47,500 nt of DNA from contig NC_135551.1 of the NCBI RefSeq assembly GCF_964340395.1, forward strand, positions 23,311,003-23,358,502. Reading direction: 5' to 3'. A program made the position numbers and the translations under genes. Shown piece by piece: positions 34,001-44,009 of this stretch. The DNA is from Glandiceps talaboti (lineage: Eukaryota; Hemichordata; Enteropneusta; Spengelidae). The notes below the pieces were generated by a model. That model was not told where the DNA came from and did not search any database. It saw only the letters and a list, made by a program, of their open reading frames with translations. Position 1 is the stretch's first letter, and the number at the start of each line of letters is the position of its first letter.

Positions 34001-34268
34001 TCGATGAAATGCGTTGAATGGTGTTACCGGCCAAGTCCAAATAACGCAGCTTCTGACAACTACATATGGTGACGGGGAACTCTCCTAAATGGTTTGTGTT
34101 CAAGATCAGCTCTTCCAGATCCTGAAGTTTCGTTATATCCTTTGGCAGGTCCGTCAGCTGATTAGTGGCTAGGTTAAGCCTCTTCAGACTAGTCCTTTGC
34201 CTGAGATACGGTGGTAGCGTGTATAAATTCTGTTGACTCAGGTCCAACTCCGTTATTTCCGCCGCCAT
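28048..34268 (-). CDS. PIDD1-like: PIDD1-like protein: LRR - ZU5 - ZU5-like - UPA - Death domain, 9 coding exons, complete
   Basis: In vertebrates PIDD1 nucleates the PIDDosome (RAIDD, caspase-2) or NF-kB signalling after DNA or centrosome stress. Exons: 33539-34268, 32686-32825, 31736-32029, 31349-31540, 30838-31139, 29980-30478, 29540-29642, 28894-29157, 28048-28235. All are GT..AG and phase-consistent, 2712 nt (903 aa). Residues ~6-220 hold about nine LRRs (LxxLxLxxNxL). A ZU5 domain spans ~270-410 (IEIPPNALSEEITITAEAAV, WKDLNTW, VEVDHLSPYQAIW). A second, degenerate ZU5-like stretch is ~420-565, UPA ~570-719, a Pro-rich linker 720-753 and a Death domain ~757-840 (WEPLARVLGLSD, RKDLADKIQSL). 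The last 62 residues are basic. There is no signal peptide or membrane span, so it is cytosolic or nuclear. The HFS self-cleavage motif of PIDD1 is changed (His399-Leu-Ser). Human PIDD1 has about 120 residues before its LRRs; this starts directly in LRR. An invertebrate-specific LRR-ZU5-Death paralogue is the alternative. Confidence 0.85.
29257..29322. repeat. C-run and A-rich tract in an intron of the PIDD1-like gene
   Basis: Run of C followed by interrupted poly-A with AAATA units, just upstream (in gene sense) of the Death-domain exon, which begins at 29157. Low complexity. Confidence 0.85.
29773..29927. mobile_element. MITE-like element with 17-bp TIRs and 10-bp flanking duplication, PIDD1-like intron 6
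   Basis: Arms TAGTCTAGCTGCTAGAC (from 29783) and the reverse complement of 29902-29917, AGTCTTGCTGCTAGAC, differ at one base. AGTGAAAAAT flanks both ends (29773-29782, 29918-29927). Inside are two further perfect hairpins, GGCGA/TCGCC and GCAACC/GGTTGC, so the whole folds as a branched structure. Non-coding. Confidence 0.7.
30541..30592. repeat. poly-C, CA, TACA and TA simple repeats
   Basis: Consecutive short simple-sequence runs within the intron upstream of the UPA exon. A (CTAC)n run follows at 30711-30739. Confidence 0.85.
32128..32155. repeat. Short telomere-like CCCTAACCC/CCCAACCC stretch
   Basis: CCCTAACCCAACCCAACCCT then AACCC: five C-rich units, two of them true TTAGGG-complement repeats. 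Too short to be an interstitial telomere of note. Confidence 0.5.
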
Positions 34269-34448
34269 CCTGTATAATTATGGTCTCAGACGGTTTGCCG
34301 TGAGTTTTCTTCTAAAAGATACAATTTTGAGGGAATATTTTTAATTCTGGTTATTCCCAGGTAGAAATATGTAAATACTGTTATTGCTTATATCTTATTT
34401 TTCAGTAATTTAACGACATGTACTTCCGGACAACAAAACGATTAGCAT

Positions 34449-34784
34449 ATGGCGTCGTTGATAACTACCGCCATTACTGTAATTGTATCATCGACAACTT
34501 CCAAGCATTACTCAATACCAGCAATATACTTATATACTATGGTAGCTTTAGACCATGTACCTGGGACCAGGCCACTATGGGCAAAATGCCAATCTCTGCT
34601 ACGCAGTTCATTCTCGCAGGTTCTCGATTTTTTAAAACCTTACCCTGTCAGGGAGTCACCACTCGTCTTTGATCAGCTGTATGGAGTTCGATCGGGACCA
34701 CCACCCTGTAGAGCTTACGTTGAATTCAATGAACCGATAATGTTTGCCAGCAGCAGAAGACGATCATGTGATAGATGGTCCTGA
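34449..34784 (+). CDS. Candidate ORF divergent from the PIDD1-like gene, function unknown
   Basis: 111 codons from ATG (MASLITTAITVIVSSTT) to TGA, starting only 180 bp from the PIDD1-like ATG on the opposite strand, so the two could share a promoter. The N terminus is hydrophobic and Ser/Thr-rich; the middle (DFLKPYPVRESPLVF) and RSGPPPCRAY look protein-like. No recognised domain or homologue, and a chance frame of this length is quite possible here (a 118-codon one occurs at 8007-8363). Confidence 0.25.
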   Translation: MASLITTAITVIVSSTTSKHYSIPAIYLYTMVALDHVPGTRPLWAKCQSLLRSSFSQVLDFLKPYPVRESPLVFDQLYGVRSGPPPCRAYVEFNEPIMFASSRRRSCDRWS

Positions 34785-35546
34785 CAGGTGGTGTCTCCGA
34801 GTCACCTGACGTACTTTCCACCAGACCGTTTGCAATACCTTTCTAACAAAACAATAGACAATTTACAACACTATCACATGGGGGTTACCAGTCAATTTGC
34901 TGACGCATTAGTGACCAATCAACACTGTTCTTTGTCTGGTACAATTTAGGGGCTCAACCAGACGATATACTGATAATAATGTCATACCCCTAACCCCTGT
35001 AACATTAGTCATGTTTTAAACACCACAACATTACCAGGGGTAGTGACATTGCCATAGCAATGTACATGGTTTTCGTGACATGTAAATAAAGTGTACACTT
35101 TGATATACCAGCCAACATGTTTATAGGTATCGGAATGAAATGTAATAGGGTTTATAGATGGTGTTTTGTGTGGATTAAACGTGTCAAGTTTTCTTTGCAA
35201 ACAAAAGGTGACATGAGGACAGCAGGAAGTACAATGTAAGTTTCATGATGAACTAGAGACCCAGTACTAGTACCTGGCATACCAGTACTGTCCATAAAAG
35301 TTACTATTACGTCAACGGGGACACAATATAAAATAGATCATTATCAGGTATTTCTACTAAAATTCATAATTTTTCGGAAAGTTGATTCTTTCCATACAGC
35401 AGATTCAAGGGGATTGAAGGCTAAGGCAAGACAATATACACCAACAACAGACAAAGGCAACGACCGTGACTTTTGCACCAGTGAACTGCATAGATTTGTC
35501 AGATGTACGCTTCAGGTAGCATGCCTCCAGGCTCTGCGGGGCAACA

Positions 35547-36972
35547 TCACGTGACTACTCACGTTCTCTTTACAGGCAGCATATTTTCAACTAATATGTT
35601 TATTGCATAAACCATGTAACTCATAGTGATGAATTCTGGCATAATTCCACTATCTACGCCATTTTTTTTGTTTCTTTTGGTTGCCATCGATACGATATTT
35701 ATAGGGGCTTAGACGGGGAATTCCCCTTTATCTTATTCACTGAAATTAATCTGAATACAATGAAAAGACCTGGACCTACTACACCTTAGAAACTATATCA
35801 ACAAGCATGTATAATGTGACAGCAATCGTGTTGTACTGTTACAGTACCAGTGTTGATATGTTATCGATCATCGATACGCCGTTCGACCCAGTCCTGGTAT
35901 AACTTACTAAGCCATTGTTGGTCGCTAGTGACGATGACGGTGCATCACGTGACATATATAGGGTTTATGAGGCCGCATTACTGTAATAATACAGTATAAA
36001 TGATATGTACAGTCATTCACCTGACCCGGGGGTACTCCCTTAAACCGGGGGTGCTCCCTTAAAAGGTATACCGGCATGTACTGCCCAAAATAGGTCACCT
36101 TTTACACGAAAACATCATTGGGTCGAGAAATGTTTTCATGTTTTAGAAATACTTTCACAGCATCAGAGGTATAAATTGAACAGATGACTGCGACTGAAAA
36201 TCCCTAACAATGGGTCTGATTTTTGGATTACACATGCGTAGATGTTTTGAACTTTGGGCGCGCACCCCCGTCTGAAAAATTTAGGGATTTCCCAGGCCCG
36301 TGAGGGCGGTGGGGGAGGGGGAGGGGGTTTCCGGGTCGGCAGTGACGGTGTATCACGTGACATTGTGTAGTACAGTTATTGCTTTCGTATATAAATGATA
36401 GATGTGGTCATGTTCCTACTAGGTTGAATTTTGTACCAAATATTGCCACTAAAGTTCCTCTGTTTTACTTCTTACAAGAAATACAACACTACAGGAAGAT
36501 CATCGCCTAAAGAATTCTTTAATATGAAACGACGAGAAGTAGAGTTATATATCTAATGACAGTTTGGTGTATGAGATTAATTACTGACTCATGATTGGCC
36601 GATGCGCTCATTTGAACATGTCAATCAAATTGGTTACGCCTACCTTGGGTACAAGTATCTAATGACAGTGAAATATCCTATCAATGACCTATCTTGGTCT
36701 ATGGTGTATAGGTTGTAATGGTCTGAAACTTGAATAGCTTTATAGGCAGGACGTCGTGTCTAGGGACTTGATTGCTAATTACGAAACGAAGAGAAGGTTA
36801 TAGTGCAGTGTCAATGGGTTAGGTACCATCTTTTGTGAAAAGTGAAGAATTAGGGCAAATAATTTACAAAATAATGGACATCATTCAAGTAGCACTGATT
36901 AAAACATAGTTTGTAATCGATATATTTATAATGTAAACGATAGCTATGTGGATGGCCAATTATTCACGTGAC
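35547..36972. promoter_or_regulatory. Cluster of four TCACGTGAC E-box/M-box sites
   Basis: Exact TCACGTGAC at 35547-35555, 35945-35953, 36353-36361 and 36964-36972. This nonamer is the preferred site of the USF and MITF/TFE bHLH-zip factors (CLEAR-type element). Two copies sit in a 20-bp direct repeat, so only three are independent. Function is inferred. Confidence 0.4.
35937..36363. repeat. Segment bounded by 20-bp direct repeats
   Basis: GACGGTGCATCACGTGACAT (35937-35956) and GACGGTGTATCACGTGACAT (36344-36363) differ at one base. They enclose about 390 bp with the CCGGGGGTACTCCC tandem pair and a G-rich end. This looks like an interspersed repeat or a duplicated flank. Confidence 0.5.
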
Positions 36973-39293
36973 AAACCGTATAGTCAATAATGGAAAACTT
37001 TTTTTTTTCAATAATGGAACACTATTCATTTTGGAAGAGGCTGGCCAAAAGTTGAGTCCTTCAAATATCATATCATTAGTTTCTTAATTCCTGGTATGAT
37101 TTATAAGTAGAGACTGTAATTTTAGGAGGTCCTATCCAGTCTTTTTATGATACAGAAAGTACTGAGTTCATTTGTTGAACTTTGACCCCGATTCTTATTT
37201 GTTTTTGACAATCGCATATGTTTGTAGATTTCAATATAAAGGTGAACAATGGTGTAAGAAATGGTATCAAAATAAGAAATTAAAGTTTATACGATTTTCA
37301 TAAAAACCTGAAACACATATTCCCGCTAAAATGTGTGAGAATGGTGTATAGATATAAATCATTTTACTGAAAGATGGTCTATGTGGCATAGACTATAGAT
37401 AGTGACTATGTCCTTATGAACTTTCATTTAGCGAGTCTCTAAAACGACGCCCTCTATTTTCAAATTCTCCTTGACAATATGATGACCACTTCTCGTATTT
37501 TCTAAAATGACCCCTATCTATTCTTCCAATTCAAAAACATCACCCTATGAGTGAAATGACGTGTACACATGTTGTCGCTTGTAAAGTACCCCTGACGGAA
37601 AATTATAGCCTAAAAGACTGACATCAACACAACAGACTGTGAGCAACAACATACTCATTAAATCTACCCTGAAGTGTGGATCAAGATTCAATGGCAAAGC
37701 AACCAGTGGATTAAAAATGGGATTAGAACAGTGTTACTTCGTTACGGGGTTAAAGGTACGTATGTCTATAACAAACGTTTATTCACCTCTGATTGTATCG
37801 TTGGAAACTCACGTCGCAACAGAATATTTCACTGTTCAAACACACCTGTACGTACATGTATTGGTAATTAACAAGACGTCGAGATACTGAGCAAATCAAG
37901 GTAAGACAGTGTGTGTTCTGTTTTCAATTCCGTAAATCACTTCACAAGCCAGCATTTATTTACTTAAACGTATGTGATATAAAATTCGACTCCTTAAAAA
38001 AACAAACCTTTTAATGTTCTTAATCTGTGCTATGGAACATCCAAAACGTTGTTTTGTTAAAAAAAAATTCATCCGTAAAATCATAGCTAAATAATATTAG
38101 AGTCGTAATTATCGAGATTTTACTAGATAATTATCGAGATTACTCGATAGTCACTAACAATTTGTTTGTCTACGAAGATTTATAGAGAATGATTCCCGCG
38201 ACGTGGTTTTGACTGTTGATAGAAATGTTAGACCTACAAAAAATATATAAATGAAATTATAGAAAGTAGGTGTCGGACACAAAACTGTACACCAATACTA
38301 AACTATATTTTGTACCTTGCATATATACGTCACCAGAATATATCATAACGGAATACAACGTGTAGTATAGCCCCGTCACGCCACTCACTATTTCGCATAC
38401 TAGATTCACATCATGAAAATTTCAAAGTCACGATGACCTTAAGCTTGGTCATCTTTGCAAATGTGAAATTGGATGGATGTTGTTATCAAATGAACAATTA
38501 ACGACCAAAATGTAAATTCAAATACAGAGAGAAAGTATGTGGTGTAATCCTAGAGTGAACAAATAGAGTACACTTGTTGAAAAGAATGAATAGACATCAA
38601 ATCTCAACCTTAAGACAGTTATTGAAAATTGAAATTGGACAAAGACGTCTATAGGGCCGTTAGCAGTGTATCGTATTCATGTTATTCAGGTGAGGCTTAA
38701 CTGTACTTCGAGCTATGAATATATCCACAGAAACATAATAATAACAAACTTCAACGTCTTTCCAATTGGCATTTAGTCTGTAGAAGTACTTAGAGGTGTC
38801 GTAGAAAATCTTTTCCAAATACATAATATTTTAATCGATGTAAATAATATTGATCTTTGACATGTTTAAACTATTCACACCACCTGATCTATTTTGGGCT
38901 TTTATATTATATATTTTTTTTAAACACTTTAAATTTGATGGTGATAAAAACGTTTCAAAACCCTGGGACAACGAGTATTGTTTTGCAGTATTTACACTTG
39001 TAAAGTGTGAAGATTATGACATTTGCTAAGAAAATAAAAACCCAAAATATATATTCAGAAGATGTTAAGGGTTTAAAGCTAGTCCAAAAGTAGGAAAGAC
39101 TGTAAGCAGGTTAGTTAGCAGAAAAGTTACCTATTGGCAGCTCAATAGCTGTATAATTATGTTTCTCATTCATGGATGTGTCATACAAGTATTCCTTATT
39201 GACATGAATACTTGTTCATTTGACATATTTACAGATCCGTTGTCCTCATCTAGAATCCAATATATAATTTATTACTGTAGACCACTTTATAAG

Positions 39294-39597
39294 ATGGCAT
39301 CAACCAATTCTAACAAGAATGTAGATAAAGTCAGCAGGGACAAAACATTGAATGAAGGTAGTAAAAAATATTCTATATATTTGCATGGCACAATAGTCAC
39401 ACTTAGAGACTTGTTTGTATATGTTTAAGTGTTTATCACTAATTAGCACTTAATCTTTGCTACATGTCAAGGTTATCTATCCCCTTCTACGTCCTTCACC
39501 ATTTATTTTACATTGCTTCCATTTTCTTACCAATCCCCAACCCCCCATCCTCAAACCATGACACCAACTCAGATTCTTTCCCCCTCTTTAAACTCCC

Positions 39598-39650
<53 letters not shown>

Positions 39651-40319
39651 GGCTGTCTGTCTGTCGGTTGGTCGGCCTGCCTGCCTGCCTGCCTCCCGTC
39701 CACCCTCTCTCTCCATATCTCTTCACCCTTCCTTCCAACTAACCCTCTGTGCCCTATCTCTGTCTCCTTTTCCTACCCCCCTCTCCACTTTTTATAGTCA
39801 ATGTACGAGCACATGTACATGTACAGAACTCAATATACAACGCACAACTATAATATATACACACATATATTCATGCATGTGTATTGACTTGTTTATTATA
39901 AAACCCACATCACTAGTATCACTAACAGCCAAACCCTCTACCAATAATAGTCAAGTTATTGAAACAAATAATTAAAAACAAGATCTATGTCCTGTGATAA
40001 CCTTATGTTGACTACAGACCTGGACGTGGTAGTACGAGTCGTTTTATCCACCAATCGATTTCGTGGTAATTGGAAACTGTTTGCTACACACTTTGGACTA
40101 TCACAGGCAGCTATACAGAACATAGAACTTACATATCGACAAGCTGATGACAGGACGAAGATTCGCAAAGTTCTTCTACAGTTGATTAAACAAGAACAAC
40201 CCAACATCACAGTTCAAAAACTGATTGATGTGTTAAATGGTCTCAAATTAGAAGACACCTCGCATCATATTAGTTACAATCAGTGTGTGAACTTAAGGGA
40301 AAATGACTACTGGTCATAA
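39294..40319 (+). CDS. Small Death-domain protein, two-exon form
   Basis: Exon 1 39294-39357 (AAGATGG start, MASTNSNKNVDKVSRDK, donor GAAG|GTAGTA, phase 1) joins exon 2 40018-40319 (acceptor GTTGACTACAG) in frame: 366 nt, 121 aa. Residues ~22-103 form a Death-fold domain: NWKLFATHFGLSQAAIQNIE matches the W-x-x-L-A-x-x-L-G-L core, and VQKLIDVLNGL fits the last helices. It aligns with the Death domain of the PIDD1-like gene on the opposite strand. A Death-domain-only protein would act as an adaptor or dominant inhibitor in receptor or PIDDosome-like complexes; this is inference. A strong acceptor at 39233 in the same open frame suggests a non-coding or further coding upstream exon. AATAAA at 40793-40798 could end this form. 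Confidence 0.65.
39595..39693. repeat. (CTGT)n then (CTGC)n microsatellite in intron 1 of the Death-domain gene
   Basis: About 17 CTGT units with GGCTGT and CGGTTGGTCGG interruptions, then CTGC units. The Ser-Val-Cys-Leu frames across it are artefacts. Confidence 0.95.
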
Positions 40320-40731
40320 GGACCGACATGTAGCAAATGTTGCTGGTCCTCAAGGAAAACTGCTGGTCCATATTCAATGCAGTTCACGATCACGACCTGT
40401 ATCTACATCAACCCCCCCCCCCCCCACTTTGAGATCAAATGATTTTGAACTTTAATATGATACAACATATCTTTCGATATACTAAAGTAAAACGAATTGT
40501 TTACTATCCACTATTTTTTCACCAATCTGTTCTTACAATTGAAAATTTCCACTCACAGAGTCAAAAATACAACTTGGAAGTAAACTTGGAAGTAAATTTT
40601 GGATTCACAACCAAATACTTTTTTACTCCGTGAGTAGAGATTTTATTTGTAACTATGAAGCCAGAGACTATGAATATTCATTCTCGCATAATCTGTTCCT
40701 ATAGACTATAGTGGTCTGAGACTGAATGTAT

Positions 40732-40959
40732 TCATTCCACCATAGAAATACAGATCCATAGATTGTAGATAATGTGGGTGAATGAATGAATCAATAAATC
40801 AACATTATCTGCAATCTCTAAGAGCTCACAGTCCTCTCCTTCCTCTCTGTACGATTCACTAAATTCTGAATCACACAATCCAAAGTCAGATTCATCGTCT
40901 GTGTCAACAGCTAATGTAGCTTTCCCACCCTTAGTGAACTTAGACCACAAATTCATCAT
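40732..40959 (-). CDS. Candidate acidic ORF, function unknown
   Basis: 75 codons from ATG ATG (MMNLWSKFTKGGKATLAV) to TGA. The first ~53 codons look protein-like and are strongly acidic (DTDDESDFGLCDSEFSES, REEGEDCELLEIADN); the rest is hydrophobic and overlaps a hairpin. It could be a first exon with an unseen 3' part or a chance frame. It lies in the intron or 3' flank of the plus-strand Death-domain gene. Confidence 0.25.
   Translation of the reverse strand: MMNLWSKFTKGGKATLAVDTDDESDFGLCDSEFSESYREEGEDCELLEIADNVDLLIHSFTHIIYNLWICISMVE
40760..40817. terminator. Stem-loop enclosing an AATAAA poly(A) signal
   Basis: AGATTGTAGATAATGT (40760-40775) pairs with ACATTATCTGCAATCT (40802-40817) with one mismatch. 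The 26-nt loop carries AATAAA (40793-40798). It lies 470 nt past the stop of the Death-domain exon and could regulate use of this end. Confidence 0.4.
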
Positions 40960-43011
40960 AGCAGAAAGTTTTATCTCATAACTATCCCTCTTGAAAACTG
41001 TGTATTCGCTTTATTTCAATTTCCATCCACACAGTGACACAAGGCGGCTGCGCCTTCCTTCAGTCTTTACAAATACGTACTTAAGCCCACCCCGGCCCAT
41101 GAAGCAATACCTGCATACCCTAGTTACTGAGTTATCGTCTCTGACTGTTTGTGTAAGAAATCTGACCATGATGAAGAGAACTATGGCTAATCATGTCTTA
41201 CAGTGCGAGTTTTTTGACGTTGGCACGTGATATGGTAACTGCTGTAATGTGTCATCCACTATGTACCCGTGTTTGGCATGATGCAGTATTTGTCCAGATA
41301 CAACAAAGGCAACAAAAATGCAACATTTCTAAGTTTATACGTTGATTACAACATACAGGACATACATTATCATATGCATCAAATTGAAAGCAATCAGACT
41401 ACGCATTTTTTAAAACATTTTTATCGCACTGAAGATATCTTACAAAGTGTACCTGCCTTCTTTATTAGTTAAACCGCCATAGAGTAGTTTATATGTTTTT
41501 CGTCACTTTCTTTGGTCATGGCCACACACATGGGGAACTCCGGTAAATCGAACGGGAAACCCGCTAACATTTACCGGCTTTAATACCAGCCTTTAAAAAA
41601 TAGTGTCTGTTTCATCTTCTTCTTCGGAAGCTCATTGCCGCCTTCTAAATATCGCCACACACTTTATAAATACGACGTGGAACTGTCTCAAACACGTTAC
41701 ATTTTTGTAAAAGTTTCATACACTTCGAACAGTAAACTTTACAACAGTGATTACTATATGGCGGAAAATAGACACATGCGCCGAATGCGTAAAATGAGTC
41801 TGAATGTCTAAGGCGTTCAGATTAGTCAAGACACGAATAATAAGAGAAATTCAGCCAATCATGTGTTTGCTAACAGGATTTCATAAAGTAAATGCTGTAT
41901 GCTACGTCATTTGCAGACATGATATCAACATTGACAACAACATATAGTGAGCTAGCTCTGTGTCGCTTGACTTGAACGAGATGTCGAGAGTAAAATAGGT
42001 AATACAAGATCATATTCATGTAGGTGAAATTGGATCTATCTTTGAATAAATGTTATTATTCACTCCAAATTTCAATCGGTCACAAGGACCGATAAGTTGT
42101 TATAATTCTGAAAATCTGTCGGTCCGAACGGAAATCTGTTGGTCTCGGGCTGAAGGACCGGCGTTAATTTCGCACGCTGGTTACAATGTGGAAACAGGTT
42201 TGAAATTTTATCATTAGATAATTTACATGTGGCAAAGTCGATCGTGACAAACAATATTTCCTTGATAGTTATTACACTTTGGCTTTGAGGCGTTGTTCCA
42301 GTCAACTTGAACTTGAAATACCCTCGTGTAGAAATTTAAATCACAGGACTGCTTACTTAATAATTCCCACTACTTAAATGAAATTCCTCATTGCTGCCTC
42401 CGAAATTGAATGTCTTTATGTTTTTTGTATTTGTAAACTTATAACTATCTTAAATTTAAATTTGAAAAAAATACTCTGACATTCTAAATCGAAAAAAAAA
42501 TCCAAGTTAGTTTAGGACATAGACATACGTCATGTTAACATCAAATTATTGATTATATCAAATCATCGATCAACAAATCATCGATCATCAAATCATTAAT
42601 CACCCAATCACTGAATAATACAGTTTGGGTTGTTTCATCCTGAAACCCCCATATATATATGTGTATATATACATATTTTCACTAGGTCTACACTTTACTT
42701 TTATCTTCAAAAACATATATACACAACATTTTTCTTTGCGTGTTGTTGATTACTGCCATAATCACTTCCCAATATTCGAAATTTGGTTTACTAATTGCTT
42801 GTGGTAAATCAGTAAATACTGACAACTTTAGGTGAAATTTCTAAACTAAAATTCTCATGCGAGTGTATGTGTGAAGTAATGTTTTTAGTCACGTGTGGCA
42901 AAGAATAACATTTGAACAAAATGTGTGCATTGAGTATAAGGAAATGTTTGCTATATGAAACAGAAAGCAGAATTCTTTGTCTGATATTAATGTAATGTTT
43001 CTATTTTCCAG

Positions 43012-43832
43012 TTCAGAGCAAAGCCGGGTTCGATTTGTCGTCTACGGAATGCCCTTTACCAGGTTTTGAATCAAGATGTACATCACCACTGATTCAACTT
43101 AGACGAAGGCTTGCTCTTAAAAAATATCGCCGATCATTGGGTCGAAAAAAGAACAAATTGAATCTAAAGCCTCTGTGCGTGACAAAGATGAAACCAATAC
43201 CAAAATTAGATAACAGGTTACTACAGTCAAGACGTCAGGAGATTATGAGAAATAGCTGCATGCATTGGATGCCACGGATTTCGAACGAGGGAAAATATTC
43301 ACACCGTTCGACGACAAAACCGTTGCCAGATCTCGCGTCTTTTGGCGAGATTTCCCGTACCAAATCTCAACTGAAGGACCTCCAACGGAAATTTGGTCAA
43401 TTCGGAATTGGGGACTCCGTCAGTTCACAAATGAAAAAGAAGCAACCTTTACCAGGAATCCCATCCAGTAGTTGCGCCCGGCGACCCAATTCCTCGACTT
43501 CGCAAAGAAGTACACATTTCAGATCTGTTGATGAATTGAGTGAAGGAAGATATTCCATCGCCACGACAACAAGACATCCGTTACCTAGGATACCAACAAG
43601 AGATGACGTGTACTCACCATCTCAGATGATTCTCCCTGCACAACAGGCATTGTTAAATATGTACTGTAGGAAAACACAGGGTTATACATATCCACGTAGA
43701 AGACCTCACATCCACACATTACCACGGCGACTTCAACTAAAGAGTGAATACCAACGTAATTATTCACCACTTGTTCAATTTCGAGCATATTCAGAAAGCC
43801 AGGGAGGAATCTATAAATACTTAACCAAGTAA
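43012..43832 (+). CDS. Terminal coding exon with five P-[LI]-P motifs, probably of the Death-domain gene
   Basis: The acceptor CTATTTTCCAG precedes an open frame entered with two bases completing a codon (phase 1), then about 272 codons to TAA at 43830. Exon 1 at 39294-39357 ends in phase 1, so 39357 to 43012 joins in frame (Glu-Val-Gln-Ser-Lys). The Death exon has no good phase-1 donor before its stop, so the two may be alternative 3' exons. The protein is basic, Arg/Ser-rich and probably disordered. It repeats CPLPGFE, KPIPKLD, KPLPDLA, QPLPGIP and HPLPRIP, a ligand-like linear motif with spacings of about 25-50 residues. AATAAA follows at 44004-44009. No known family recognised. Confidence 0.65.
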
Positions 43833-44003
43833 CAAGATTTACAAAGATGGACATCACCCCTCAGCAACGTTGTTTTTCTTAATTTTCACAACTTGTGATG
43901 TATTGGTTTGCAATATCTATACTTTTGTTCTTGTAAAATACTGCACAGAAGCCAAATATAAAAAAAATGAAGTAACACTCTATCAAAGAGTGATTGTTTA
44001 CTA

Positions 44004-44009
44004 AATAAA
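44004..44009 (+). terminator. Polyadenylation signal after the PLP-motif exon (AATAAA)
   Basis: AATAAA 172 nt past the TAA, preceded by a small hairpin CACTCT-ATCAA-AGAGTG. Supports this exon being a real 3' end. Confidence 0.55.

Larger units (their letters stand above)
34785..39233. other. Intergenic control region between divergent Death-domain genes
   Basis: No accepted coding exon in 4.4 kb. It contains four TCACGTGAC boxes (35547, 35945, 36353, 36964), a two-copy 19-bp repeat around CCGGGGGTRCTCCCTTA (36027-36065) and a strong donor CAAG|GTAAGA at 37900/37901. That donor could end a 5' UTR exon of the plus-strand gene; the matching acceptor would be TATTTACAG at 39225-39233. Confidence 0.45.
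40320..43011. other. Intron or 3' flank between the Death-domain exon and the PLP-motif exon
   Basis: No further accepted exon. Contains a hairpin around AATAAA (40760-40817), a poly-C run (40412-40425) and a short ~16-bp repeat ATCAAATCATCGATC near 42545-42605. The 3' end is a good acceptor (TTTCTATTTTCCAG at 42998-43011). Confidence 0.45.

Noticed and set aside
39464-39797. Ser-Val-Cys-Leu and Arg-Gln-Thr-Asp repeat frames
   Set aside because: CTGT microsatellite translations.
43585-43857. 90-codon minus-strand frame
   Set aside because: Antisense shadow of the PLP-motif exon.
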